A DNA stretch of 33,353 nt from an uncultured Clostridia bacterium. GTDB taxonomy: Bacteria; Bacillota; Clostridia; Oscillospirales; Butyricicoccaceae. Location of the stretch: assembly GCA_945947915.1 (NCBI GenBank), contig CAMEZQ010000023.1, positions 1 to 33,353 of the forward strand, written 5' to 3'. This document shows positions 14,672 through 23,060 of this stretch, piece after piece. The notes under the pieces were generated by a model. That model was not told the origin of the DNA. It ran no database searches and worked only from the letters and a program-made list of their open reading frames with translations. Positions within the stretch are counted from its first letter, which is position 1; the number at the start of each line of letters is the position of its first letter. The translations under genes were made by a program, and so were the position numbers.

Positions 14672-15910
14672 ATGACACGCCACAGCTACCGTCTCAACCT
14701 CTATCCACTGGCCGAACACCGGGCGCTGGCCGCCCATCTGGAAAAAATGGCGCGGCGGGGCTGGCGCCTGCGGAAATACGGCGGCTTTCTGCTGACCTAT
14801 CAGAAGGCCGAGCCCGCCGACCTGCGCTATGCCGTGACCTTTTTCTCCGATCCATCGGCCGGCGACGTGCTCATCTCGCAAAAGCGCTTCCCCATCGAGC
14901 GCGCCCGGCAGAACGGCTGGGAACTGGTCTGGGACGACCCCTACCGGCCGCTGCAGATCTTTTCGACAGCCGACGCCGCGGCGCCGCCCATCGAGCCGGA
15001 TCCCCGGCTGGAATTTCTTTCGGTCAACGCCATGCTGCGCCGCCATCTGTGCGGCAGCCCGCGCTTTGCCGTCTTTCTGCTGGTGCCCCTGCTGGAGTTT
15101 CTGCTGCCCGGCTATTACATGATGCAGAACATGGCGCGCACAGACTTCTGCCTGCTGCTTCTGCTGGCCTTTCTGACCCTCTTTTATAAAGCCGGCGAGT
15201 GCCTGTGGTATCTGCACTGGCGCGGCCGGGCCAAAGCCGCCGCCGAAGCCGGCCGGCCCATCCCCCCATGCGGCGGACCGCTGCGCCGGGTGCTGCTGGC
15301 GCTGCTCTACGGGCTGGGCGCCGTCACCCTGGGCGCCTACTGCGTCGGTCCCGGCGCCCTGCGTCCCCGGCGTCTGATCCCGCTGGCCGCCCTCTTCTTC
15401 GTCGCTCTGGTGCAGGCTTCCCACCTGGCGGCCAAAAAATTCAAAGACAACAAATACGGCGTCAAGCAGCTCTTCACCCTGCTGCTGATGATGCCCTTCC
15501 TGCTGGCCGCGGCGGCGCTGACCGGATTCGGCCGTCTGGCCGCCTCCGATGTGCCGATGACGCTGGATGCCGGTGCCGCGGCCGTCACGGCGCAGACGCT
15601 GGAGCAGACGCCGGAATACACCTTCGGCCCCTATGTCAGCCGGTCTCCCGCGGCCAGCTACCTGGTCTGTCAATGCACCTTCGGCCAGGACCGGGCCCCC
15701 CTGGAATACGAGGTCTGCGACATCCCCTGGAGCTGGCTGCGCAGCCATGTGGTCAAATGCACCGTCCGCGCCTACCGCATGACCAGCGACGGCAGTGTCT
15801 GGCGCAGCGCCAACCATCCCGGCATGACACTGGAATGCCGGGGCAGCCGCATCCTGTGCTATCGCGACGGACCCTACGGAAGCCTGATCCGGGAAGCCTA
15901 TCTCCCGTAA
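14672..15910 (+). CDS. DUF2812 membrane protein
   Basis: A 412-aa protein. The N-terminal ~110 residues form a soluble DUF2812 domain (YRLNLYPLAEHRALAAHLEK, GWRL, FSDP and NGWELVW patterns). About five hydrophobic helices follow at roughly 131-150, 158-178, 206-226, 235-253 and 266-285. The C-terminal ~120 residues are predicted soluble and extracytoplasmic or peripheral. DUF2812 proteins are usually paired with a PadR-type repressor in Firmicutes and respond to membrane stress; no PadR gene lies next to it here. The start follows AAAAGGAG by eight bases. The molecular function is unknown. Confidence 0.85.
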   Translation: MTRHSYRLNLYPLAEHRALAAHLEKMARRGWRLRKYGGFLLTYQKAEPADLRYAVTFFSDPSAGDVLISQKRFPIERARQNGWELVWDDPYRPLQIFSTADAAAPPIEPDPRLEFLSVNAMLRRHLCGSPRFAVFLLVPLLEFLLPGYYMMQNMARTDFCLLLLLAFLTLFYKAGECLWYLHWRGRAKAAAEAGRPIPPCGGPLRRVLLALLYGLGAVTLGAYCVGPGALRPRRLIPLAALFFVALVQASHLAAKKFKDNKYGVKQLFTLLLMMPFLLAAAALTGFGRLAASDVPMTLDAGAAAVTAQTLEQTPEYTFGPYVSRSPAASYLVCQCTFGQDRAPLEYEVCDIPWSWLRSHVVKCTVRAYRMTSDGSVWRSANHPGMTLECRGSRILCYRDGPYGSLIREAYLP

Positions 15911-15921
15911 GCGCGAAAAGC

Positions 15922-15957
15922 AAAAACTCCCTGTCTCTCGGCAGGGAGTTTTTTTCA
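15922..15957. terminator. Bidirectional terminator between DUF2812 and araC-type genes
   Basis: AAAAACTCCCTG and CAGGGAGTTTTTTT form a perfect stem with A and T runs on both sides. It can end the DUF2812 transcript (+) and the AraC-type gene (-), whose stop codon is 12 nt away. Confidence 0.9.
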
Positions 15958-15968
15958 TAGGGATGTTT

Positions 15969-16943
15969 TTACCGGGCGGCCTTGACCACCGGACGGACGT
16001 ATTTCCAGAACCGCTTGCAGTCGTGGTAGAAATAAAAGACTCTGTCGGGCGTGGTATCCAGGCGGTACCCGCTTTTTTCATAATCAAATTCCCGCATGGC
16101 CTGTTCGATCTCCGCCTCGACCGTCTGGTTTTCCGTCTCAAAGTCGAAGGGACCGTGCTCAAAGACGATATACTCGCCCTCGGGGACGTCCATGATCTGC
16201 ATCTGCGGGGGCACCGGGCCGTCGTAATCGGCCGGCAGGCGGACGCCGTAGGCCTCGGCCAGAGGGATCCCCCAGCTGCAGATCCTGCCGGTGGGCGCGT
16301 TGATAAAGGCCATCAGCTGTCCGCTGCCGCTGTCGGGCTGGTCGCCGCCCACGTCGTCCAGCTTGCCCCCGACGCTGTCCAGCAGGCCGCAGATGGTCTC
16401 GCAGTCCTGTCCGGGCACGGCGCTTTGCTTCTGCCAGAAATCCCAATAGCCGATGCTTTCGTAATTGCGGATGTGCAGAAACCTGTGGGCGGGAATGGTC
16501 ACGAAATAGATCTTGATATTCTCCGTAGATTTTGCCATACCTGTTCCTCCGATTCCTAATAAATAGCAGTCGAACGGCCGGAGGACGGTGCGCAGCACCA
16601 CCGGCGCCGGCGCCTTCCGGTAGGCGCTGGGCGTCATGCCGTAAGCCTTTTTGAAGGCGCGGGTAAATGCCTCGTGGGAAGAAAATCCGTATTCCAGCGC
16701 GATATCCAGAATACCGTCCTCCGTGTCGCGCAGCGCCCGCAGGGCGAAGGCCAGCCGGCGGTAATGCAGATACTCCCGCAGCTGCATGCCAGAGATCTCC
16801 CGGAACTTCCGCGACACATAGTATTCGGAATAACCCAGCCTGGCGGCCAGCCGGCGCAGGGTGACCGCCTCGTCTCCGCGGCTTTTGATGCACTGGTCGA
16901 TCTCGCCGATGATGATTTGTATGCTTTTATACCACGTCTTCAT
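15969..16943 (-). CDS. AraC-family regulator with GyrI-like ligand domain
   Basis: A 324-aa transcription regulator. An N-terminal AraC-type double helix-turn-helix occupies about residues 5-108 (LRRLAARLGYSEYYVSRKFR, and a second motif ILDIALEYGFSSHEAFTRAF ending in YGMTPSAYRK). A C-terminal GyrI-like/BmrR-type effector domain spans ~140-320 (VTIPAHRFLHIRN, GEYIVFEHGPF). This order, as in SoxS/Rob-like proteins with a GyrI domain, usually senses hydrophobic or cationic drugs. The start at 16943 is preferred because AGAGAGG lies seven bases upstream, whereas the longer frame starts with GTG at 16973. No obvious target such as an efflux pump is adjacent; it may act elsewhere. Confidence 0.88.
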   Translation of the reverse strand: MKTWYKSIQIIIGEIDQCIKSRGDEAVTLRRLAARLGYSEYYVSRKFREISGMQLREYLHYRRLAFALRALRDTEDGILDIALEYGFSSHEAFTRAFKKAYGMTPSAYRKAPAPVVLRTVLRPFDCYLLGIGGTGMAKSTENIKIYFVTIPAHRFLHIRNYESIGYWDFWQKQSAVPGQDCETICGLLDSVGGKLDDVGGDQPDSGSGQLMAFINAPTGRICSWGIPLAEAYGVRLPADYDGPVPPQMQIMDVPEGEYIVFEHGPFDFETENQTVEAEIEQAMREFDYEKSGYRLDTTPDRVFYFYHDCKRFWKYVRPVVKAAR

Positions 16944-17039
16944 CCTCTCGCCTCTCTTTCCTGCCTTGTACACAGTTTACTCCGCAAAGCGGCGGCCCGC
17001 TTGATCGCACTTGCTTCTTTTACATACAACTACATACAA

Positions 17040-17072
17040 CAAACGGGCAGCCCTGTGCGGAGCTGCCCGTTT
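17040..17072 (-). terminator. Intrinsic terminator of lysS
   Basis: On the minus strand AAACGGGCAGC pairs with GCTGCCCGTTT around a 10-nt loop, followed by GTTGTATG. It lies 40 nt after the lysS stop. A short direct repeat, acatacaact/acatacaaca (17023-17042), borders it. Confidence 0.8.
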
Positions 17073-17111
17073 GGGATCGATCTGTCGTGTTTTTTTCCGA
17101 CAGGCAGACGC

Positions 17112-19079
17112 TTAATAAAGCTTGGCGCCTGCCGGGATATGCTCGTCCACCATCAGGAGGTTCAGGCCTTCCTTGCCGTCCTCCTCGTGTACGGCTGAGA
17201 TCAGCATGCCTTCGGAGTCGATGCCCATCATCTTCCGCGGCGGCAGATTGACGATGGCGATGGCCGTTTTGCCCACCAGCTCCTGGGGCTCGTAATATTC
17301 GTGAATGCCGCTGAGGATCACGCGGTCCTTGCGCACGCCGTCATCCAGCGTGAACTTCAAGAGCTTCTTGCTCTTGGGTACGGCCTCGCAGGCCAGGATC
17401 TTGACGGCGCGGAAATCCGACTTGGAGAAGGTTTCAAAATCCACCGCTTCTTCAAACAAAGGCTCGACCTTCACATGGGAAAAATCGATCTTTTCCGCCG
17501 GCTTTTCTTCCTCCGCTTCGGCTTCCGGAGCGCTTTCAGCAGCCGCTTCGGCCTTTCTGACGCTCTCCGTTCCGCCCAAAGTTTTCATCGTCGGGAAGAG
17601 CAGGACGTCGCGTATAGCCTGGGAATCGGTGAAGAGCATGCACATACGGTCGATGCCGTAGCCTATGCCGCCCGTGGGAGGCATGCCGATCTCCAGCGCG
17701 TTGAGGAAGTCCTCGTCGGTGTGGTTGGCCTCGTCGTCGCCCTGGGCGAACTGCTCCTCCTGTGCGGCAAAGCGGGCGCGCTGGTCGATGGGGTCGTTGA
17801 GCTCGGAATAGGCGTTGGCCATTTCCCAGCCGTTCATAAAGAACTCAAAACGCTCGACGTAATCAGGCGCGTCGGGCTTGCGCTTGGTCAGCGGGGAGAT
17901 CTCAACGGGGTGATCCATAACAAAGGTAGGCTGGATGAGATGTTCTTCGACGAACTCTTCAAAGAACAGGTTGAGGATGTCGCCCTTCTGGTGGCGCGGC
18001 TCGTATTCCACATGATGGGCGTCGGCGGCGGCGCGTGCCTCCTCCAGCGTGTGGATCTCGTTGAAATCGACGCCCGAATACTGCTTGACGGCGTCCACCA
18101 TGGTGATGCGGGCAAAGGGCTTGCCCAGATCCATCTCAATGCCGTTGAAGGTGATGGTGGTGGTGCCCAGAACCTCCTGGGCCACATGGCGGTACATCTC
18201 CTCGGTCAGATCCATCATGCCGTGGTAATCGGTAAAGGCCTGGTAAAGCTCCATCAGCGTGAACTCGGGGTTGTGGCGGGTATCAACGCCCTCGTTGCGG
18301 AAAACGCGGCCGATCTCATACACCCGGTCGAGCCCGCCGACGATCAGACGCTTGAGGGGCAGCTCCAGCGAGATACGCAGCTTGCGGTCTTCGTTGAGGG
18401 CGTTGAAATGCGTGACGAACGGACGGGCGGCGGCGCCGCCGGCGTTGGAGACCAGCATGGGGGTCTCCACCTCCAGAAAGCCCTTGTCATCCAGGAAGCG
18501 GCGGATGCAGGAAATGATGCGGGAACGCTTGATGAAGGTCTCGCGGCTTTCGGGATTCATGATCAGATCGACATAGCGCTGGCGGTAGCGCATATCCACG
18601 TTGGTCAGGCCGTGGAATTTCTCCGGCAGCGGGCGCAGCGACTTGCTCAGCAGCATGAACGACTGCACATGAACAGAGATCTCTCCGCGGCGGGTGCGGA
18701 AAACAAAGCCCCTGATGCCGATGATATCGCCAATGTCCAGCTTCTTGAACTGCTCGTAGGCTTCCTCGCCTACTTCGTTGATCTTGACATAAAGCTGGAT
18801 GCGGCCCTCTTTGTCCTGCAGATCGCAGAAAGAGGCCTTGCCCATGTCGCGCATGGACATGACACGGCCGGCCATGGAGACCGTCTGGTTTTCCATGGCT
18901 TCAAAATGATCCTTGACCGTCTGGCTGTAGGCGGTGACATCATATTTGGTAACGGTGAAGGGATCGCGGCCCTCGCTCTGCAGCCGGGAGAGCTTGTCGC
19001 GCCGGATCTGCAGCAGCTCGCCCAGCTCCTCGCCGGACAGCTCCTGCTGTTCTTCGTCTCTTTCGACTTCTGTGCTCAT
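17112..19079 (-). CDS. lysS: Lysyl-tRNA synthetase (class II) fused to a C-terminal tRNA-binding domain
   Basis: A 655-aa lysine-tRNA ligase. Residues ~1-503 are a complete class II LysRS. The OB-fold anticodon-binding domain is at ~65-170 ([20 protein letters not shown]). Motif 2 is [20 protein letters not shown] and motif 3 is [19 protein letters not shown] low-complexity Ala/Glu linker (~504-530) leads to an extra OB-fold of about 110 residues. That fold carries the MetRS/Trbp111/EMAPII-type tRNA-binding pattern ([61 protein letters not shown]). Ordinary bacterial LysRS ends near residue 500. It is read with greA, 60 nt downstream of it; AAAGGAG precedes the ATG. No T-box leader is seen. 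Confidence 0.95.
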   Translation of the reverse strand: MSTEVERDEEQQELSGEELGELLQIRRDKLSRLQSEGRDPFTVTKYDVTAYSQTVKDHFEAMENQTVSMAGRVMSMRDMGKASFCDLQDKEGRIQLYVKINEVGEEAYEQFKKLDIGDIIGIRGFVFRTRRGEISVHVQSFMLLSKSLRPLPEKFHGLTNVDMRYRQRYVDLIMNPESRETFIKRSRIISCIRRFLDDKGFLEVETPMLVSNAGGAAARPFVTHFNALNEDRKLRISLELPLKRLIVGGLDRVYEIGRVFRNEGVDTRHNPEFTLMELYQAFTDYHGMMDLTEEMYRHVAQEVLGTTTITFNGIEMDLGKPFARITMVDAVKQYSGVDFNEIHTLEEARAAADAHHVEYEPRHQKGDILNLFFEEFVEEHLIQPTFVMDHPVEISPLTKRKPDAPDYVERFEFFMNGWEMANAYSELNDPIDQRARFAAQEEQFAQGDDEANHTDEDFLNALEIGMPPTGGIGYGIDRMCMLFTDSQAIRDVLLFPTMKTLGGTESVRKAEAAAESAPEAEAEEEKPAEKIDFSHVKVEPLFEEAVDFETFSKSDFRAVKILACEAVPKSKKLLKFTLDDGVRKDRVILSGIHEYYEPQELVGKTAIAIVNLPPRKMMGIDSEGMLISAVHEEDGKEGLNLLMVDEHIPAGAKLY

Positions 19080-19139
19080 TCTTTTTCTCCTTTATCTATT
19101 CAGATGGCTTCGGCAGCTGTGCAGCACTGTCTGCCGCGA

Positions 19140-19613
19140 TCACCGTGTGACCGAAAGGATGGTGCATTTATAATGGCCGGCAGGCGCTTCCACCGTGACG
19201 GTCTCCCCGGCGCGATGGTGCATGACGGCCTTGCCCACGGGCGACTCATCGGAGATCTTGTTCTCCTTGAGATTGACCTCTCGTGTGCCGACGATGGTGT
19301 ATTCCTCCGGCTCATCGTCGTCCTCAAACCGAACAACGATATGGCTGCCGTATTTGACCTCATCGGACGCACCCACCGGCTCCTCGATGATCTCGGCGTT
19401 GGCGAGGATATATTCCAGCTCGGCGATCTGGGAATAGAGTTTGCCCTGCTCGTTCTTGGCCTCGTCGTATTCAGCGTTTTCCGAAAGGTCGCCGTAGCCG
19501 CGGGCGATCTTGATCTGCTCGGCCACCTCGTCGCTGCGCACGGTCTTCAGCTCATCCAGCTGGGCCTTCAGCTCATCATACTTGGCCTGGGTCATTCTCT
19601 CTACTTTCTGCAT
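19140..19613 (-). CDS. greA: Transcription elongation factor GreA
   Basis: A 157-aa factor that rescues backtracked RNA polymerase by stimulating transcript cleavage. The N-terminal coiled coil carries the acidic tip motif ARGYGDLSENAEYDEAK (~38-54). The C-terminal FKBP-like domain has VGTREVNLKENKISDESPVG. Length is standard. AGGAG lies nine bases upstream of the ATG. greA-lysS is a conserved Firmicutes pair, and here both depend on a strong promoter that overlaps the end of the preceding gene. Confidence 0.96.
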   Translation of the reverse strand: MQKVERMTQAKYDELKAQLDELKTVRSDEVAEQIKIARGYGDLSENAEYDEAKNEQGKLYSQIAELEYILANAEIIEEPVGASDEVKYGSHIVVRFEDDDEPEEYTIVGTREVNLKENKISDESPVGKAVMHHRAGETVTVEAPAGHYKCTILSVTR

Positions 19614-19672
19614 ATCTGTTCGCTCCTGTCTTGATTTTATTGCAACTCGATCCTGTCTGCATATTTCAGTAC

Positions 19673-19702
19673 ATTATATCCGAATTGGGCCGTATCTGTC
19701 AA
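19673..19702 (-). promoter_or_regulatory. greA-lysS promoter inside the end of the upstream gene
   Basis: Minus-strand -35 TTGACA (19702-19697), an 18-nt spacer and -10 TATAAT (19678-19673) are both perfect hexamers. The TAA stop of the upstream unknown gene (19676-19674) is part of the -10 box, and its last eight codons form the spacer and most of the -35. Confidence 0.88.
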
Positions 19703-20471
19703 GCGCCCGGCCCCACCAAACTTCCGCACGCGGCCAGGGCAGGCTGCCCGACAGCAGCAGACTGCCCAACAGCCGGGAGCGGCCGTAGCGCGCCGTCTCC
19801 GGCAGCCAGCCGTCACCGTCCCGCAGGATCAGTTCCGGCCGCACCGCCCATGGACAGTCCATCCCCTTCCGGGTCAGGTCGATCACCACGTCCTCGCCGC
19901 GGTACGCAAAGCCGTCGTCAAAGGCCACGGCGGCACGGCAGGCTCCCATATCTTCCCCCGGAGCAGCCATCCCGAAATGATCCAGAAGCCCAGCCTGCGC
20001 AGGCTCGGCCCATGCCCCGCCGCAAAGGTGCAGATAACGGCACTTCTCCGCCAGCGCTTCCACGCAGGAAAGCACATCCCGGTCGGCGGCGCGCGCAAAG
20101 ATCCGGACCTGCCCCAACGGCGCCTGCCTGCCCATGACGTCAAGAACGGCCCGGGCGGCCAGTCGGCGCAGGGCCGGCAGATCGTCGCAGGGCCGCAGCC
20201 CCAGCCGCAGTCCCTCGGCCTCCAGCGGCCCGGGCAGCACGGCCTCCCGCATCCCCAGGTCGATCATCCGCGCGAGTGCCCGGGCATAAGCTTTCCGGCG
20301 CGCCCGCCCGGAAAGTCCAAAAGGCAGGGCCAGGTCGACCTGAACGACCTCGGCCCTGCCTGTCTGCAGGTGCTTGATTTCCAGCCCGCACCGGCCAAAA
20401 AGCCGGCGCTGCCAGGCAGAGGTGCCCGGCGCGGGCAAGATCCGCTGTGTCAGAATGGCCGGCATACGCAT
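19674..20471 (-). CDS. Hypothetical protein downstream of the S41 peptidase gene
   Basis: I do not recognise this 265-aa protein. It is Ala/Leu/Arg-rich, soluble and has no signal peptide or membrane helix. The central part alternates predicted strands and helices (QVRIFARAADRDVLSCVEAL, then CRYLHLCGG, and AAVAFDDG), as in a nucleotide-binding or Rossmann-like fold, but no diagnostic motif is visible. The end is WWGRALDRYGPIRI. The best start is the ATG at 20471 or the one two codons later, both after AAAGGGGAAGG; an upstream ATG at 20504 lacks a binding site. It lies 48 nt after the S41 gene on the same strand and shares GC and codon use with its neighbours. Its 3' end carries the greA promoter. 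Confidence 0.8.
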   Translation of the reverse strand: MRMPAILTQRILPAPGTSAWQRRLFGRCGLEIKHLQTGRAEVVQVDLALPFGLSGRARRKAYARALARMIDLGMREAVLPGPLEAEGLRLGLRPCDDLPALRRLAARAVLDVMGRQAPLGQVRIFARAADRDVLSCVEALAEKCRYLHLCGGAWAEPAQAGLLDHFGMAAPGEDMGACRAAVAFDDGFAYRGEDVVIDLTRKGMDCPWAVRPELILRDGDGWLPETARYGRSRLLGSLLLSGSLPWPRAEVWWGRALDRYGPIRI

Positions 20472-20519
20472 CCTTCCCCTTTCGGGACCCAGTATATGCC
20501 GCACCGGCCCGATTATGCC

Positions 20520-21743
20520 TCAGGGCTGCGCCGTATCTCCGGCAACGTCGGGCGCCGCGGCGCCCAGCAGCTCCAGCGCCTTCTGCAGCTGGGTATCCTG
20601 CGCATCGGTCAGCGTGTAGAAATTATAAAAATCTTCCTCCGACAGGGAGATCTGCACATCCGGCTGGATGCCGGTGCCGGCCAGGCTGACGCCCTTGGGG
20701 GTATAGTATTTGAGCGTCGAGAGGTTGACGGCGCCCTCGCTGAGCGGGATCAGCGTCTGGGCATACCCCTTGCCCGTGGTGGCGTCGCCCACCACCTGCG
20801 CCACGCCGTATTCCTGCAGCACGGCGGCAAAAAACTCGGCGGCGCTGATGGAATATTCATTGGTCAGCACTACCATGGGCAGTTCCACACGATCAGCGTC
20901 GGAGCGGTATTCGGTTGTCTCACCCTGATTATCGCTCATGGTGATGATGGTGCCCTCGGGCAGCAGCAGGTCGAGCATATTGCTCATAACGTCCACATAG
21001 CCGCCGCCGTTGAACCGCACGTCAAAGACCAAACCCTTGGGCTGCTGGGCCAGCAGACCATTGAGCTTTTCCTCAAACTCCACGTCGACGTTTTTGTCGA
21101 ACCCGTCGATGGCCAGATAGCCGATCTCCCCGATCATGCGCGCCTCAACGCCGGGATTGAAAACGGCGGCGCGGGTGATGTCAAAGTGCAGCGTCTCCTC
21201 ACCGCGCCGGACGCCGACGGAAACGTTGGTGCCGGCTTCGCCGCGCACCATGGCGACCAGGTCGGTATAATCGCCAAAGGTATCGGCCGAAACGCCGTCG
21301 ACTTCCACGATGACGTCAAAGGCGCGCACGCCGGCCGTTTCCGCCGGGGAGCCGGAAGTGACCTCTGTGACGGTATAGCCGCCGTCGTATTCGGTGGAAA
21401 TGGTCACGCCGATGCCCACATAGCTGTTCTCGTTGGCTTCCAGAAGGGCCTCGTATTCCTCCTGGCTGCAATAATAGGACCATTTGTCGCCGATGCCGTC
21501 GATAAAGCCGGCCAGCGTGGCGTCCATGGCCTCGTCGTAGTCGTATTCGCCCACATAGTATTTATCGACCACCGCGACCAGTTCCTTGAGGCGCCTGTAA
21601 TTGGCCTCGGTCGCCTGCAGGTCGCCCAGTTTTTGGTTGTAGAGCTCGGTCATGCCGAAAACACAGATATTGGCTGTCGTCACGACGGCCAGAAAGATGA
21701 GCATCAGACAGGTGCCGATGCGCACGGTTCTCTTCTTTTTCAT
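20520..21743 (-). CDS. S41-family carboxyl-terminal processing peptidase (CtpA-like)
   Basis: A 407-aa membrane-anchored serine protease. A signal-anchor is at ~9-30 and an N-terminal helical region at ~40-100. The PDZ domain spans ~105-190 (VGIGVTISTEYDG...VIVEVDG). The S41 core has the catalytic Ser300 in NEYSISAAEFF and Lys325 in TTGKGYAQT, 25 residues apart as expected for the Ser/Lys dyad. The C terminus ends in an Ala-rich tail. The start has GAGGGGTG seven bases upstream. It lies 36 nt downstream of the M23 peptidase gene and is likely co-transcribed with ftsEX, so it may process or degrade cell-wall hydrolases; that role is inferred. Confidence 0.94.
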   Translation of the reverse strand: MKKKRTVRIGTCLMLIFLAVVTTANICVFGMTELYNQKLGDLQATEANYRRLKELVAVVDKYYVGEYDYDEAMDATLAGFIDGIGDKWSYYCSQEEYEALLEANENSYVGIGVTISTEYDGGYTVTEVTSGSPAETAGVRAFDVIVEVDGVSADTFGDYTDLVAMVRGEAGTNVSVGVRRGEETLHFDITRAAVFNPGVEARMIGEIGYLAIDGFDKNVDVEFEEKLNGLLAQQPKGLVFDVRFNGGGYVDVMSNMLDLLLPEGTIITMSDNQGETTEYRSDADRVELPMVVLTNEYSISAAEFFAAVLQEYGVAQVVGDATTGKGYAQTLIPLSEGAVNLSTLKYYTPKGVSLAGTGIQPDVQISLSEEDFYNFYTLTDAQDTQLQKALELLGAAAPDVAGDTAQP

Positions 21744-21779
21744 TGGAAAACACCCCTCGGGATATGGGAATTTGCGCTT

Positions 21780-23018
21780 TTACGCGTAGATGACCTTAAA
21801 GCCGGGATACTGGCTGATCGGGTCGACATAATTGCCGTTTTTGATGATCTCAAAGTGGAGATGGGGGCCGGTGGAATAGCCCGTGGAGCCCACATAGCCG
21901 ATCACGGCGCCCTGGCTGACCTTCTGCCCCTTGGAAACGGCCATCTTGGACATATGGGCATACAGGGTAGCCACGCCGCCGCCGTGATTGATGACGACGT
22001 AATAGCCGTAGGCCGTGCTGTAGGCCGCCGTCGTCACGGTGCCGCTGTTGGCGGCGTAGATCTTGGTGCCCGAAGAGGCCCGCAGGTCGACGCCGGTATG
22101 CAGCTTATAGACGCCGGTGATGGGATGGGTGCGCATGCCGTATTTGCAGGTGACCACATTGTTGGCCGCCGGCAGGGGCCACATGAAGCTGCCGCCCACA
22201 TAGGTGGCCGACGCCTGGCTCTTGGCCAGCTCGTTGACGGCTTTCTTGATCTCCTCCGACAGGCGGTCCTCCTCGGCCTCGATCTCCAGATACTGGGCCT
22301 TGGCGTCGCCCTCGGCCGCTTCGATCTGCTTCATCTGGGCATTCCGGTCGTTATAGGTGGCCTCCAGCTCCTGCTTGTTGGCTTCCATGGAAGCCTTGAC
22401 CTCCACCGCGTCGGCGCGGTCGGCCTCCAGCGAAGCCTTCTGCTCGGCAATCTGCTCTTTCAGCGCCTTGAGCTCTTCAAACAGCTTCTTGTCGTATTTG
22501 GAGATCTGGGAAACGATCTCGTAGCGCGACAGAAAATCGGAAAAATCGTCGCTGGAAAGCAGAATGGAAAGATAACTCATGCTGCCGTTTTCGTGCATGA
22601 AGCGCACGCGGTCCTTGAGCTTGTCATACTGCTCGGCCTCTTTGCGCTGGCTCTCGGCCAGCTCGGCTTCCTTGATGACGATCAGACCGTCCAGCTGGGC
22701 GATCAGCTCCTCCTGGACCTCCAGCTCGGCCTCGGCCGCCTCAATGGCGGCGTCCAGCTTGCCGATCTCCTCCAGAATGGAGCTTTTCCGGCTCTGCAGC
22801 GCGGCCAGCTCCTGCTTGGCCTGCTTTTTCTTGTCGGTCAGACTGGACAGCTTGTCCTTCAGCCCGTTGACCGTCGACTGGGTGACGGCGGCCGAAGCCG
22901 AAAGCGCGCTGAGCAGAATGGATCCGATCATCAGAACGGCGAGAAATCCAGCGATGAAAGCCGCGCCGCGCCGCATCATCGTCTGCCGTTTCGCGTAATT
23001 CGTATGTTTTTTTGCCAT
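21780..23018 (-). CDS. Secreted coiled-coil M23 (LytM) peptidoglycan endopeptidase
   Basis: A 412-aa exported protein. A signal peptide (~18-44) ends near ALSASAA. A long antiparallel coiled coil (~45-265), rich in Lys/Glu/Gln/Ala, precedes a C-terminal M23 LytM domain (~277-405). The zinc and catalytic residues are all present: H307 and D311 in LHTGVDL, H355 in LYAHMSK, and H386 and H388 in GPHLHFE. The coiled coil plus lytic domain directly behind ftsEX resembles the FtsEX-activated EnvC, CwlO and PcsB systems. Unlike EnvC the active site is intact, so it is probably itself the hydrolase. The start at 23018 has AGGA nine bases upstream; an upstream TTG is less likely. Confidence 0.94.
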   Translation of the reverse strand: MAKKHTNYAKRQTMMRRGAAFIAGFLAVLMIGSILLSALSASAAVTQSTVNGLKDKLSSLTDKKKQAKQELAALQSRKSSILEEIGKLDAAIEAAEAELEVQEELIAQLDGLIVIKEAELAESQRKEAEQYDKLKDRVRFMHENGSMSYLSILLSSDDFSDFLSRYEIVSQISKYDKKLFEELKALKEQIAEQKASLEADRADAVEVKASMEANKQELEATYNDRNAQMKQIEAAEGDAKAQYLEIEAEEDRLSEEIKKAVNELAKSQASATYVGGSFMWPLPAANNVVTCKYGMRTHPITGVYKLHTGVDLRASSGTKIYAANSGTVTTAAYSTAYGYYVVINHGGGVATLYAHMSKMAVSKGQKVSQGAVIGYVGSTGYSTGPHLHFEIIKNGNYVDPISQYPGFKVIYA

Positions 23019-23060
23019 TGTTTCAAATCCTGTTTTCCGTCTCCGCAAGTCAGCAAAAGG

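Noticed and set aside
19080..19139. T-box leader for lysS
   Set aside because: The gap between greA and lysS is only 60 nt and lacks a specifier loop, T-box sequence or terminator/antiterminator.
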